From Balneolaceae bacterium SMO_bin1 (GTDB taxonomy: Bacteria > Bacteroidota > Rhodothermia > Balneolales > Balneolaceae): DNA of 5,497 nucleotides. The translations under genes and the position numbers were made by a program. The notes beneath the pieces are model-generated. The model searched no databases. It was given only the letters and a program-made list of their open reading frames with translations, and was not told the DNA's origin. The stretch is from assembly GCA_003123965.1 (NCBI GenBank), contig NNSL01000432.1, positions 1-5,497 of the forward strand, written 5' to 3'. Of the stretch, positions 1-5,497 are shown piece by piece. Positions within the stretch are counted from its first letter, which is position 1. The number at the start of each line of letters is the position of its first letter.

Positions 1-17
1 CCAGAATATCTCCCCGT

Positions 18-884
18 TTATGAAAGCCCAAGCACTTTTGCACCCGCCTTATTGATATATCTGATTTTCTCATCCACGCAAATAACAACGCACTGCGGAT
101 TATTTTCCACAAGGCGCTGCCAGCGTTGTTCGCTTTCTCTTAATTTTTGCTGCGCCTTTTTCTCTTCGGTGATGTCTTCAACAATACCAAAAACACCGAC
201 AATAGTATCATCAACAACCATGGGGAAGTTTGTTACCCGCACGTCCTTTCTTTCCCCGCTCTTGGTAAAGCCCGTGGTCTCGTACTTTTGATTTTTGCCG
301 TTCACTGCCTTTTCAAAATGCCGCTGTACCGCTGGCAAATCATCTTCTTTTACAAGCGATGAAAAATTCATATCCAGTAACTCATCATAGCTGTACCCGG
401 TGAGCTCGGTAGCCTTCTCGTTGACATTTATGAAATTACCGTCTAAATCAAATAAGAAGACAGTGTGCGGGTTGTTTTCAAAAAGCGACTTAAATCTTCG
501 GCGACTTGCTTCCAACCGTCGCTGTTCTTTTTTGATATTGGTAACATTACGCACAAGCCCGGCCAAGTATACCTTCCCCTCTTTCTCGATCGCAGAAGCA
601 CTCGCATTTAAATCCAGCAGGCGTCCATCTTTAGTTTTGTGCTGTGTTTCAAACTCAATGCTGCCGTTATCTTTAACGCGCTCAATAAAATTTTCTTGGT
701 ACGTTGCCGACATGCCCGGGCGTAGTTCGGTGAGCTTCATTGTAAGCAGCTCATCTTTGCTGTACCCTATCATCTTACAGTACGAATCATTTACATCGTG
801 GATGTTCGCATCCTCATCCACTAAAATGTAGCCTTCGTGCAAGTTTTTTAAGATTGCTTGGTACTGATGAGCTCCATCTGCCAT
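18..884 (-). CDS. Multi-PAS-domain sensor protein, N-terminal part (apparent frameshift in third PAS domain)
   Basis: A cytoplasmic signalling protein made of tandem PAS sensory domains; no signal peptide or membrane segment is seen. PAS 1 covers about residues 8-118, with the typical 'GYILVDEDANI' start, 'MIGYSKDELL' helix and a final strand ending 'RNVTNIKKEQ'. PAS 2 covers about 131-243 ('LFDLDGNFINVNEKATELTG', ending 'GIVEDITEEKK'). PAS 3 starts near 254 and stops after 35 residues, inside the fold. Charged helical linkers (118-130, 240-254) join the domains, as in PAS histidine kinases and PAS-GGDEF proteins. No kinase, GGDEF or other output domain is reached. Ligands cannot be told; the cysteine motif of LOV domains is absent. 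The ATG at 884-882 is the first in the frame after an in-frame TGA; a GAGAGG lies about 20 bases upstream, too far for a good ribosome site. The TAA at 20-18 is probably a frameshift artefact: dropping one C from the run at 27-29 continues the domain as 'AGAKVLGFHKRGDIL' to the window edge. The true product would then be longer. Confidence 0.85.
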   Translation of the reverse strand: MADGAHQYQAILKNLHEGYILVDEDANIHDVNDSYCKMIGYSKDELLTMKLTELRPGMSATYQENFIERVKDNGSIEFETQHKTKDGRLLDLNASASAIEKEGKVYLAGLVRNVTNIKKEQRRLEASRRRFKSLFENNPHTVFLFDLDGNFINVNEKATELTGYSYDELLDMNFSSLVKEDDLPAVQRHFEKAVNGKNQKYETTGFTKSGERKDVRVTNFPMVVDDTIVGVFGIVEDITEEKKAQQKLRESEQRWQRLVENNPQCVVICVDEKIRYINKAGAKVLGLS

Positions 885-939
885 AATCTCAATTCTTTGC
901 TGCCTCTCTCATTCACAAATCTGCCAACAGCAATACTAA

Positions 940-1010
940 ATTTTTAACGTCCCTGTTTAGATTATACTAAATAAATATTTCAATTAACATTTTTTACTAT
1001 TAAGATTAAC
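940..1010 (-). promoter_or_regulatory. Possible promoter of the PAS gene (AT-rich leader)
   Basis: The 156-base gap between the end of the nitroreductase gene and the start of the PAS gene holds a strongly AT-rich core with a perfect TATAAT on the minus strand (966-961), about 77 bases before the ATG. No good -35 box lies 16-18 bases before it, and I found no Bacteroidota-type TAnnTTTG box. No terminator hairpin is visible between the two genes, so read-through from the nitroreductase gene is also possible. In AT-rich DNA the match is weak evidence. Confidence 0.25.
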
Positions 1011-1040
1011 TTCTTGCCACCAACCAACATTTGAACCTAC

Positions 1041-1712
1041 TCAAATAAATGTTGCGATTTCGTTTAACGGTTTTTTAGTGATACGAGGAACTGTAGCATC
1101 TTCTTTTGGATATCCTACCACCAGTAATAAAAAAGGGCGTTCGTTTTTGGGACGCTCCAAGATATCATTCAAAAATCCCATGGGGCTTGGTGTGTGTGTA
1201 AGTGAAGCCAACCCGGCATTGTGCAGTGCAGTGATAAGCATGCCCGTTGCAATACCAACGGATTCTTTTACGTAGTAATTTTGAACTTTATCTCCCTGTT
1301 CGGTTATTCCGTAACTCTCCGAAAATATCGCAATAAGATACGGCGCTTCTTCAAGGAAGGCTTTTTGGGAATCTGTGCCCAGGGGTTCAAGTGCTTTAAG
1401 CCATTCATCGCTGGCTCTATTCTCGTAAAATTCACGTTCCTCTTCCTCAGCTGCTTTGCGTATTTCGCTCTTCACTTCGGCATCTTGCACCACCACAAAA
1501 TGCCACGGCTGCATGTTAGCCCCGTTGGGGGCCGTTCCGGCAGCTCTAAGGCACTGTTCTATTATATCACGAGGAATATCTTCGGATGAAAAATCTCGAA
1601 CGGTACGCCGCCGTTTTAAATCATTATAAAAAGATTGCGCTCGAGAACGCATCTCTTCAACAGGGTATTTCTCATAATCATCGTGGGGGACAAAATTGTT
1701 CTCGGTTGCCAT
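1041..1712 (-). CDS. Nitroreductase-fold flavoprotein, iodotyrosine deiodinase (IYD)-like dehalogenase
   Basis: A predicted soluble FMN enzyme of the nitroreductase superfamily, 223 residues from the ATG at 1712-1710. IYD-type members reductively remove halogen from halotyrosines using reduced FMN. Numbering here is from a TTG 14 codons upstream, as for the 237-residue version. The FMN phosphate-binding arginine motif 'RRRTVRDFS' is at 48-56, '[17 protein letters not shown]' at 75-91, '[18 protein letters not shown]' at 165-182, and '[10 protein letters not shown]' near the end. Aligned by eye to remembered human IYD, the residues that clamp the substrate zwitterion over the flavin (Glu157, Tyr161, Lys182) match E106, Y110 and K131 with identical spacing, and the Thr next to flavin N5 matches T188 in 'THTPSP'. 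This subfamily signature argues against a generic nitroreductase. Start choice: the ATG gives '[17 protein letters not shown]', which matches the usual N-terminus and length. The TTG at 1754 has GAGAGG only two bases before it and sits almost on a possible -10 box. Substrate is inferred; phenol or nitro compounds remain possible. Confidence 0.9.
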   Translation of the reverse strand: MATENNFVPHDDYEKYPVEEMRSRAQSFYNDLKRRRTVRDFSSEDIPRDIIEQCLRAAGTAPNGANMQPWHFVVVQDAEVKSEIRKAAEEEEREFYENRASDEWLKALEPLGTDSQKAFLEEAPYLIAIFSESYGITEQGDKVQNYYVKESVGIATGMLITALHNAGLASLTHTPSPMGFLNDILERPKNERPFLLLVVGYPKEDATVPRITKKPLNEIATFI

Positions 1713-1889
1713 GGATAAAATATCAAGCCTTACTTTTGGGTCAATGCGAATCAAGACCTCTCAGTATAATATCATTTTATGGCAATCAAAACTGCTTATA
1801 ATGTATGGCAGGTTCTTTTATCTGCTTCATTTAATGTATATTAAGCACTTTAATGGAATTTTAACCAAGGTGCTTGCAACCCCATCTTG
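1713..1889. promoter_or_regulatory. Divergent intergenic promoter region
   Basis: This 177-base AT-rich gap separates the leftward nitroreductase gene from the rightward outer-membrane operon and should hold both promoters. On the plus strand TATAAT occurs at 1765-1770 and 1797-1802; neither has a convincing -35 box. On the minus strand TATACT (1768-1763) follows TTGATT at a short 15-base spacing, which would start the nitroreductase transcript near 1756 and leave a leader of roughly 45 bases before the ATG at 1712. AAGG occurs 15-20 bases before each ATG (1867-1870 on plus), too far for a standard Shine-Dalgarno. No clear operator dyad was found. Confidence 0.4.
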
Positions 1890-2498
1890 ATGAAAAGGCT
1901 CGTTTTATTTCTTCTAATTCTTTCAGTACTCAGCTGCGCTGCGCGGGCTCAAACTGCAGGTTCAGCCGAACGACCGGCAATAATAAGTCTGAACAGCGGC
2001 CTTTCCATTGTAGAAAATTCCTTTACCAGCACCTGGCAGCCGCGCCCGTCATTGCAGGCTTCAATTTTTGTTCCATTTCATACATCCAGTCTTGAGGGCG
2101 GAATTCGCTATATGCGCTTTAATGGGATGGCGCCTACCGACACTGACTCTGATTACAATTCCTTTTTTCTGCATCTTGGCTGGTTTTACCCTTTTCAAAT
2201 TACGGAGCAATACCAAATTATGCCGGGCATTCGCTTTGGGGGGAACCTTATGATCTTTGACGAATCGGAGACGTTTGAACGCGGCCCGTTTCGCTATGTT
2301 ACCGATGCCAATGAAGCTGAATTTGCATATGAACTAACACTCCGAAATCAATATCAAATTACCGAGCGCCTTTATCTGCATGCCACAGTATCTTATAATC
2401 GCACGCTCACCTATTTTCCGCTGCCTTTAACCATGATTTCCGGTGGCATTTCTTTTTCATTTGATCAACCGCAATGGCTGAAAAATTTTGTGCAATAA
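1890..2498 (+). CDS. Small outer-membrane beta-barrel protein, unrecognised family
   Basis: A 202-residue exported protein that I cannot assign to a named family. The N-terminus (MKR, then a leucine-rich core to residue 15) is a signal peptide. The best cut is after A20 ('ARA|QT'). C16 in 'SVLSC' is a possible but poor lipobox, so a lipoprotein is the less likely alternative. The rest gives about eight alternating hydrophobic/polar strands joined by turns: near 30-42, 50-63, 68-79, 89-102, 108-123, 142-157, 160-175 and 180-191, followed by an 11-residue tail. Length and strand count fit an eight-strand barrel of the OmpX/OmpW size class. The loop between strands 3 and 4 is acidic ('PTDTDSDYN'). 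The start is the ATG at 1890; a TTG directly before it would only add one residue. The stop codon overlaps the start of the following receptor-like gene, so the two are surely one operon and probably partners in the outer membrane. Confidence 0.8.
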   Translation: MKRLVLFLLILSVLSCAARAQTAGSAERPAIISLNSGLSIVENSFTSTWQPRPSLQASIFVPFHTSSLEGGIRYMRFNGMAPTDTDSDYNSFFLHLGWFYPFQITEQYQIMPGIRFGGNLMIFDESETFERGPFRYVTDANEAEFAYELTLRNQYQITERLYLHATVSYNRTLTYFPLPLTMISGGISFSFDQPQWLKNFVQ

Positions 2499-2500
2499 TG
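2496..2500 (+). promoter_or_regulatory. TAATG stop/start overlap (translational coupling)
   Basis: The TAA that ends the small-barrel gene shares its last A with the ATG of the receptor-like gene. No Shine-Dalgarno precedes this ATG (the upstream bases are A/T-rich), so re-initiation by the terminating ribosome is the likely mode. This ATG also places a clean signal peptide at the very N-terminus; the in-frame ATG at 2474 would put eight polar residues before it and is disfavoured. Confidence 0.75.
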
Positions 2501-4468
2501 CGATTGCTCGTCTACCTGATTGTTATCATTTGCATCCCTTTTTCGGTGTTGGCTCAGCAGGATATTGCTCCCGCTGACAGTGTTCCCGAGACAAGCTTTA
2601 TACGGCCTATAGATCGTATACAGGAGGATGATCGATGGAATGTGGTATCACCCGACCTTTACACCTATTGGATTGATAACGGATTGTATGGAATGTACGG
2701 GCCTCAGCCAGAAATCTTTATTGATGGCATGCCGGTAGATGCAAACTTTTTTGGCTGGCAAAACTTAAATATGCTTCCTATCACGTCACCCAAAACAAGC
2801 GTTACAGGTCTTTCTCCCGGCGTATATAATAACACATTAGCGCCCGCGGGATATATCAACTTTACAAGCTCTCTCCCTGATAGCGGATTTTCTGCAACAG
2901 CATCAGTATATGTGGGAAATGAATCCGGGGATCCCGGTCCATATGCATATGATTCACTAAAAACCACACCTAACGTAGATCGATGGGGCCCTGATGCAGA
3001 AGTTGTACTATCCTATCGCAATCGCGGGTGGTATTCTACAGGAAAATTCGTTTTCCGCAACCATTTTCCCACCGATCTGATATCAAAAGGACGCCTGCAG
3101 TACACTGCTTCTTTACTCGGAACCAACACGCAGTATGTTAATCATCTAACCTATATTACCTCGGCATCGGGCCTGTTGGAAACGGGCTACAAAGGCGATG
3201 AATGGTCTGTAAGAGGAAGAGCAATTTACAGCAGCAACTATGATTATATCTTTCTTCAACCATTTGGCCGCGAAGTGCCGGCTAAAACCAACTTCAAACA
3301 GATCGGCTTGGAAGCCGACTATACTCTTGGTGATTGGCTGTTTACAGGACGATACCTGAGTCACCAGAAAACGATCAATAAACGAATTGATCTGCATACC
3401 TATATTTTTGACTGGGATCAACGCGAGCATCAAATTGCTCTTTCTGGCAAATATGAACATGAAGACTTTCAGCTGAATCCTGGAGTTACTTATGAATATC
3501 TGGAAACTCTCGCTCCCGGCATAAACCAAATGCAAAACAATCTAATCACCCTATCATTAGATACTCGTTTTCCTCTTGACAAAAACAATAGCCTGCAAGC
3601 AGCTTTTAGCGCCGACATAAACGGAAATGACGTAGCAAAAACCCTGAAAACGGACCTCTACTCTTCCCCCTCCCAAAATTGGGAAGTTTCCCCAGGTGTA
3701 CTTTTTACAAGCGTCCTACCCATTCGCCAGCATTCGTTTGCCTACTGGGTGAACCGGGGCTACACCTTTGCCCAAGAGCTGGACATTCCATTCGGAGAAG
3801 TTTCAGTTGAGAAGAACAGACTCACAGAATTTAAAATTGAAAACAAGTTCTCTTTTTCCGAATCAATTAGTCTGGTACTGCAACCAAAACTTATCAATCA
3901 TCATACAATCAATGTACCTTTTCAACAGGTAGAGCCCTATGAATTTGTAACCGATACCCGCCCGGGAATCTTTACCGTAACTCAGGAAGAAGGTACGCGG
4001 CTTGGCCTTTATGGGGAACTAAACCACTCGTATAATCGCCTGTTTCATCAATCGTTATCAATAAATTATCAACAAACGGTGGACGGTACAGATCGCTACG
4101 AAAGCTACTTTGAACAAGTTCCGGCCACAAAATTGCAATATCAGCTCGACATTCAGCCCGTACAAAGCCTAATAATATCTCTCAATGGTTTATATCGAAC
4201 TGCAACAGCCTGGAATGAATTTGAAGCTATTGACGGAAATGAGTATCGCCTGTTAAATGGAATTCCAATTCGTGATGTTTCCGGCACGTTCAGGACAGAA
4301 ACTCCCGCCTATTTTGATGTATCATTAAGCGTGCAGAAATGGTTCTGGGATCGAAAATTAAGTACCCAGTTCGGCTTAAAGAACCTATTTAACGACGACC
4401 TTCGAATGCATACACTGGGTGCTGAACTATCCACAAAGTTTGATGTAGAGGTTAAGCTAAACCTTTAG
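2498..4468 (+). CDS. TonB-dependent-receptor-like outer-membrane protein with degenerate plug
   Basis: A 656-residue outer-membrane protein. Residues 1-20 are a signal peptide ('MRLLVYLIVIICIPFSVLAQ', cut at the Q run). Residues about 50-125 resemble the second half of a TonB-receptor plug: 'PEIFIDGMPVD' (71-81), 'LNMLPIT' (90-96) and 'SPGVYNNTLAPAGYINFTS' (106-124), where a normal plug has LIxIDGVPV, an 'IESIEVLKGP' segment and 'GGVINI'. The 'VLKGP' core is replaced by 'SVTGLSPG'. There is no TonB box, no carboxypeptidase-like repeat before it, and the plug is short. From about 130 onward amphipathic strands continue to the end, with the typical C-terminal block 'LSTQFGLKNLFND' (KNLFND at 628-633), 'HTLGAELS' and a final strand ending in leucine. 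The family usually imports scarce ligands using TonB energy; with this plug, energised import is uncertain and a passive channel or adhesin-like role is possible. The substrate cannot be told. It is co-translated with the small barrel just upstream and converges with the OmpA gene. Confidence 0.82.
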   Translation: MRLLVYLIVIICIPFSVLAQQDIAPADSVPETSFIRPIDRIQEDDRWNVVSPDLYTYWIDNGLYGMYGPQPEIFIDGMPVDANFFGWQNLNMLPITSPKTSVTGLSPGVYNNTLAPAGYINFTSSLPDSGFSATASVYVGNESGDPGPYAYDSLKTTPNVDRWGPDAEVVLSYRNRGWYSTGKFVFRNHFPTDLISKGRLQYTASLLGTNTQYVNHLTYITSASGLLETGYKGDEWSVRGRAIYSSNYDYIFLQPFGREVPAKTNFKQIGLEADYTLGDWLFTGRYLSHQKTINKRIDLHTYIFDWDQREHQIALSGKYEHEDFQLNPGVTYEYLETLAPGINQMQNNLITLSLDTRFPLDKNNSLQAAFSADINGNDVAKTLKTDLYSSPSQNWEVSPGVLFTSVLPIRQHSFAYWVNRGYTFAQELDIPFGEVSVEKNRLTEFKIENKFSFSESISLVLQPKLINHHTINVPFQQVEPYEFVTDTRPGIFTVTQEEGTRLGLYGELNHSYNRLFHQSLSINYQQTVDGTDRYESYFEQVPATKLQYQLDIQPVQSLIISLNGLYRTATAWNEFEAIDGNEYRLLNGIPIRDVSGTFRTETPAYFDVSLSVQKWFWDRKLSTQFGLKNLFNDDLRMHTLGAELSTKFDVEVKLNL

Positions 4469-4682
4469 GCAGTGATGCTATTGCTATTAAAACTCTAGAT
4501 AGCCCGGTACTCGAGAGCAAAATGACACATGCCATCCACAACTTTTATAGTCTTTCCCAAGTAATTATTGATATGCAGCTACGGTGAATTAGCATACTCT
4601 CTTTATTGAGTGTTTTCATAGGTGAGCTGTATGACCTTAATTTGCCTGTAGTTTTCAGCTGCAGCTAAATTAACCTAACGGC

Positions 4683-4705
4683 TGATGCGGCGCAATTTCG
4701 CATCA
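4683..4705. other. Inverted repeat (7-bp perfect arms)
   Basis: TGATGCG at 4683-4689 pairs with CGCATCA at 4699-4705 across a 9-base loop. It sits directly beyond the U tract of the OmpA terminator (reading minus) and has no U run on either side, so it is not itself a standard terminator. Role unknown; it could be an RNA 3'-end structure for the receptor operon. Confidence 0.4.
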
Positions 4706-4707
4706 AT

Positions 4708-4739
4708 AAAAAAAGGCCCCATGCTGAGCATGGGGCCTT
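4708..4739 (-). terminator. Strong intrinsic terminator of the OmpA gene
   Basis: AAGGCCCCATGC (4713-4724) and GCATGGGGCCTT (4728-4739) form a perfect 12-bp GC-rich stem with a three-base loop. Read on the minus strand the stem runs into seven Ts (4714-4708). It begins 48 bases after the OmpA stop codon, the expected place. Read on the plus strand it is followed only by TTAAATT, so it may slow but would not cleanly end transcription from the receptor operon. Confidence 0.92.
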
Positions 4740-4760
4740 AAATTCGCGTACTAACTTAGG

Positions 4761-4785
4761 ACAAGCCCAAGTAGTAAATGCTTGT
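4761..4785 (+). terminator. Weak candidate terminator for the receptor operon
   Basis: ACAAGC (4761-4766) and GCTTGT (4780-4785) are perfect 6-bp arms with a 13-base loop, followed on the plus strand by TTTAGTTATT. The stem is short and the loop large, so it is far weaker than the neighbouring hairpin. Together with that hairpin (4713-4739) it could end rightward transcription about 300 bases after the receptor gene. On the minus strand it immediately follows the OmpA stop and lacks a U tract. Confidence 0.25.
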
Positions 4786-4786
4786 T

Positions 4787-5332
4787 TTAGTTATTCATTG
4801 AGTCGTCGTAGCTCAATGTAACTTGTACCGAGCGATTCTGCGCGTAAGCAGTGGCAGAGTTTCCACTCATCAGCGGATCAGTTTCGCCAAGCGCAGTGGT
4901 AGTGATGCGAGAAGCATCTACGCCTTGCTCAACCAAGTAATTCTTCACTGACTCTGCACGTCGCTGTGAAAGCTCTTCGTTGTAAGAATCAGATCCACGC
5001 TCATCGGCACGGGCAGCAATATCAATGCTCAAGTTAGGATATTCATTCATGATAGCTGCAAGAGAGTTCAACTCTTCATATGCAGGTTCGATGATTTCAG
5101 ACTTATCGAACTCAAACTGAATATTGTTAACTATGCGAACCATTTCAGCTTTCAGATCTTCGCTTTCTTCAGGCATTTGATCCATCGCATTGCGAAGCTC
5201 TTCAAGAGCAGCAAGTGTCTCATCATTCAGTTGTTGTGCCTGCTCAAGCGTGGCAGAAGCTTCGTTGGAAGACCCTTCAGCTGCTTCGAGGTTTTCCATA
5301 GACTGACGAAGCAGACGCTCTTCCATGCTCAT
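4787..5332 (-). CDS. OmpA-family protein, linker and peptidoglycan-binding domain (5' part broken)
   Basis: The C-terminal half of an outer-membrane protein that ties the outer membrane to peptidoglycan. From the ATG at 5332 it reads 181 residues. Residues 3-65 are a charged, heptad-rich helix ('EERLLRQSMENLEAAEG', 'LNDETLAALEELRNAMDQM'). Residues 71-175 are an OmpA/MotB/Pal-type domain: 'IQFEFDKSEI' strand, 'NLSIDIAARADERGSDSYN', 'LSQRRAESVKNYLVEQGVD', 'ITTTALGETDP' and 'AQNRSVQVTL'. The two residues that hold diaminopimelate in this family, Asp and Arg 15 apart, are D110 and R125. 'ADERG' is more like Pal than OmpA 'GHTD'. The ATG at 5332 is unlikely to be the real start: the frame stays open upstream as 'GVSWNFGGDDDQ', the last strand of an N-terminal barrel, back to a TAA at 5371-5369, and there is no signal peptide. 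The gene is therefore longer and its promoter lies outside the window. A strong terminator follows. Confidence 0.88.
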   Translation of the reverse strand: MSMEERLLRQSMENLEAAEGSSNEASATLEQAQQLNDETLAALEELRNAMDQMPEESEDLKAEMVRIVNNIQFEFDKSEIIEPAYEELNSLAAIMNEYPNLSIDIAARADERGSDSYNEELSQRRAESVKNYLVEQGVDASRITTTALGETDPLMSGNSATAYAQNRSVQVTLSYDDSMNN

Positions 5333-5497
5333 TTGGTCATCATCGCCACCGAAGTTCCAGCTAACACCTTACTGTAGCAGTCATGAAGTCATCCATGATC
5401 AAACCCGCCTAATATCAATTCGTAGCAACGGGAGTCTGCACCAGGCAGGATGTCATCAGAAGCTACAGGCCAGCTATCAAGTCCATCTTCAAAATGT
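5333..5497 (-). pseudogene. Upstream barrel part of the OmpA gene, two apparent one-base frameshifts, cut by window edge
   Basis: Reading leftward from the right edge, one frame is open with 'HFEDGLDSWPVASDD', 'ILPGADSRCYELILGGFDH', then meets TGA (5391-5389). Removing one C at 5393-5394 moves into the frame 'DDFMTATV', which meets TAG at 5363-5361. Removing one T at 5369-5370 moves into the OmpA frame, 'GVSWNFGGDDDQ', and on into the linker. The repaired product reads as the last two strands of an OmpA-type barrel joined to its linker, so this is one gene. An alternative repair (one added A near 5419, one added G near 5409 and the same T removed) gives 'YEIDIRAGLIMDDFM' and cannot be excluded. 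Sequence error at a contig end is more likely than true decay, since the downstream domain is intact. Confidence 0.7.

Larger units (their letters stand above)
4469..4786. other. Convergent intergenic region, non-coding
   Basis: These 318 bases lie between the 3' ends of the receptor-like gene (plus) and the OmpA gene (minus). No open frame with a credible start, composition or protein match is seen. The right third holds three inverted repeats: the strong terminator at 4708-4739, and weaker hairpins at 4683-4705 and 4761-4785. The left 200 bases show only a short perfect palindrome, AGCTGCAGCT (4657-4666), and a small ACTC/GAGT pair near 4595-4612 followed by GTTTTC, too weak to call a terminator. 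No tRNA or mobile-element ends were recognised. Confidence 0.7.

Noticed and set aside
400..831. Plus-strand open frame of 143 codons.
   Set aside because: It lies antisense within the PAS gene, has low-complexity Ser-rich content and no family features; it is a shadow of the real frame.
18..884. A genuine stand-alone two-PAS protein.
   Set aside because: The third PAS domain is entered and cut in mid-fold, and the neighbouring frame continues it, so a natural C-terminus here is unlikely.
1221..1589. Plus-strand open frame of 122 codons.
   Set aside because: It is antisense to the well-supported nitroreductase gene and its Cys/Phe-rich translation matches no fold I recognise.
2474..2497. 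In-frame upstream ATG giving a 664-residue receptor.
   Set aside because: It adds 'MAEKFCAI' before a complete signal peptide and lies inside the upstream gene, while the TAATG start is a classic coupled junction.
2622..2675. Perfect AGGAGG (2622-2627) seven bases before an ATG (2635) inside the receptor gene, suggesting an internal start.
   Set aside because: The ATG is out of frame with the receptor and its frame stops after 13 codons; the AGGAGG simply encodes part of 'IQEDD'.
3146..3535. Minus-strand open frame of 129 codons.
   Set aside because: It lies fully inside the receptor-like gene on the other strand, without its own promoter or credible protein features.
4657..4666. Palindrome AGCTGCAGCT as an operator or recombination site.
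   Set aside because: It is a ten-base palindrome of common tetramers, between convergent genes where no promoter is expected; chance is enough.

Overview
The window looks like a piece of chromosome from a Gram-negative member of the Bacteroidota/Balneolota/Rhodothermota group. The evidence is a plug-and-barrel outer-membrane receptor, a small outer-membrane barrel, an OmpA protein with a Pal-like peptidoglycan domain, a PAS-rich sensor, weak or distant Shine-Dalgarno sequences, and a nitroreductase-fold protein closest, from memory, to bacterial iodotyrosine-deiodinase homologues such as that of Haliscomenobacter. Base composition is moderate. The genus cannot be fixed from the sequence alone; Balneolaceae is only a leaning.

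Layout, left to right. (1) 18-884, minus: N-terminal part of a multi-PAS signalling protein. Two whole PAS domains and the start of a third are read before a stop that looks like a one-base frameshift. (2) 1041-1712, minus: an FMN nitroreductase-fold protein that keeps the Glu/Tyr/Lys substrate-clamping residues and the FMN-side Thr of iodotyrosine deiodinase. (3) 1713-1889: a divergent intergenic region serving the nitroreductase to the left and the outer-membrane operon to the right. (4) 1890-2498 and 2498-4468, plus: two genes coupled by a TAATG overlap. They encode an eight-strand outer-membrane barrel and a TonB-dependent-receptor-like barrel with a short, degenerate plug. (5) 4469-4786: non-coding, with a very strong terminator reading leftward. 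(6) 4787 to the right edge, minus: an OmpA-family protein (barrel end, helical linker, peptidoglycan-binding domain). Its upstream part is broken by two apparent one-base indels and runs off the window.

The theme is the cell envelope. The OmpA protein would anchor the outer membrane to the wall. The coupled pair is probably a receptor or channel plus a small partner barrel. The PAS protein would be a signal sensor whose output domain lies outside the window. The dehalogenase-like enzyme is cytoplasmic, and no functional tie to its neighbours is visible beyond the shared intergenic region.

All three apparent frameshifts lie within about 30 bases of the left end or 130 bases of the right end, each in a short C or T run, while the middle 5 kb is clean. 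That pattern is what low-coverage contig ends would give, so I treat the frameshifts as probable sequence errors rather than gene decay. I see no tRNA, rRNA, CRISPR array, transposase or insertion-sequence ends.
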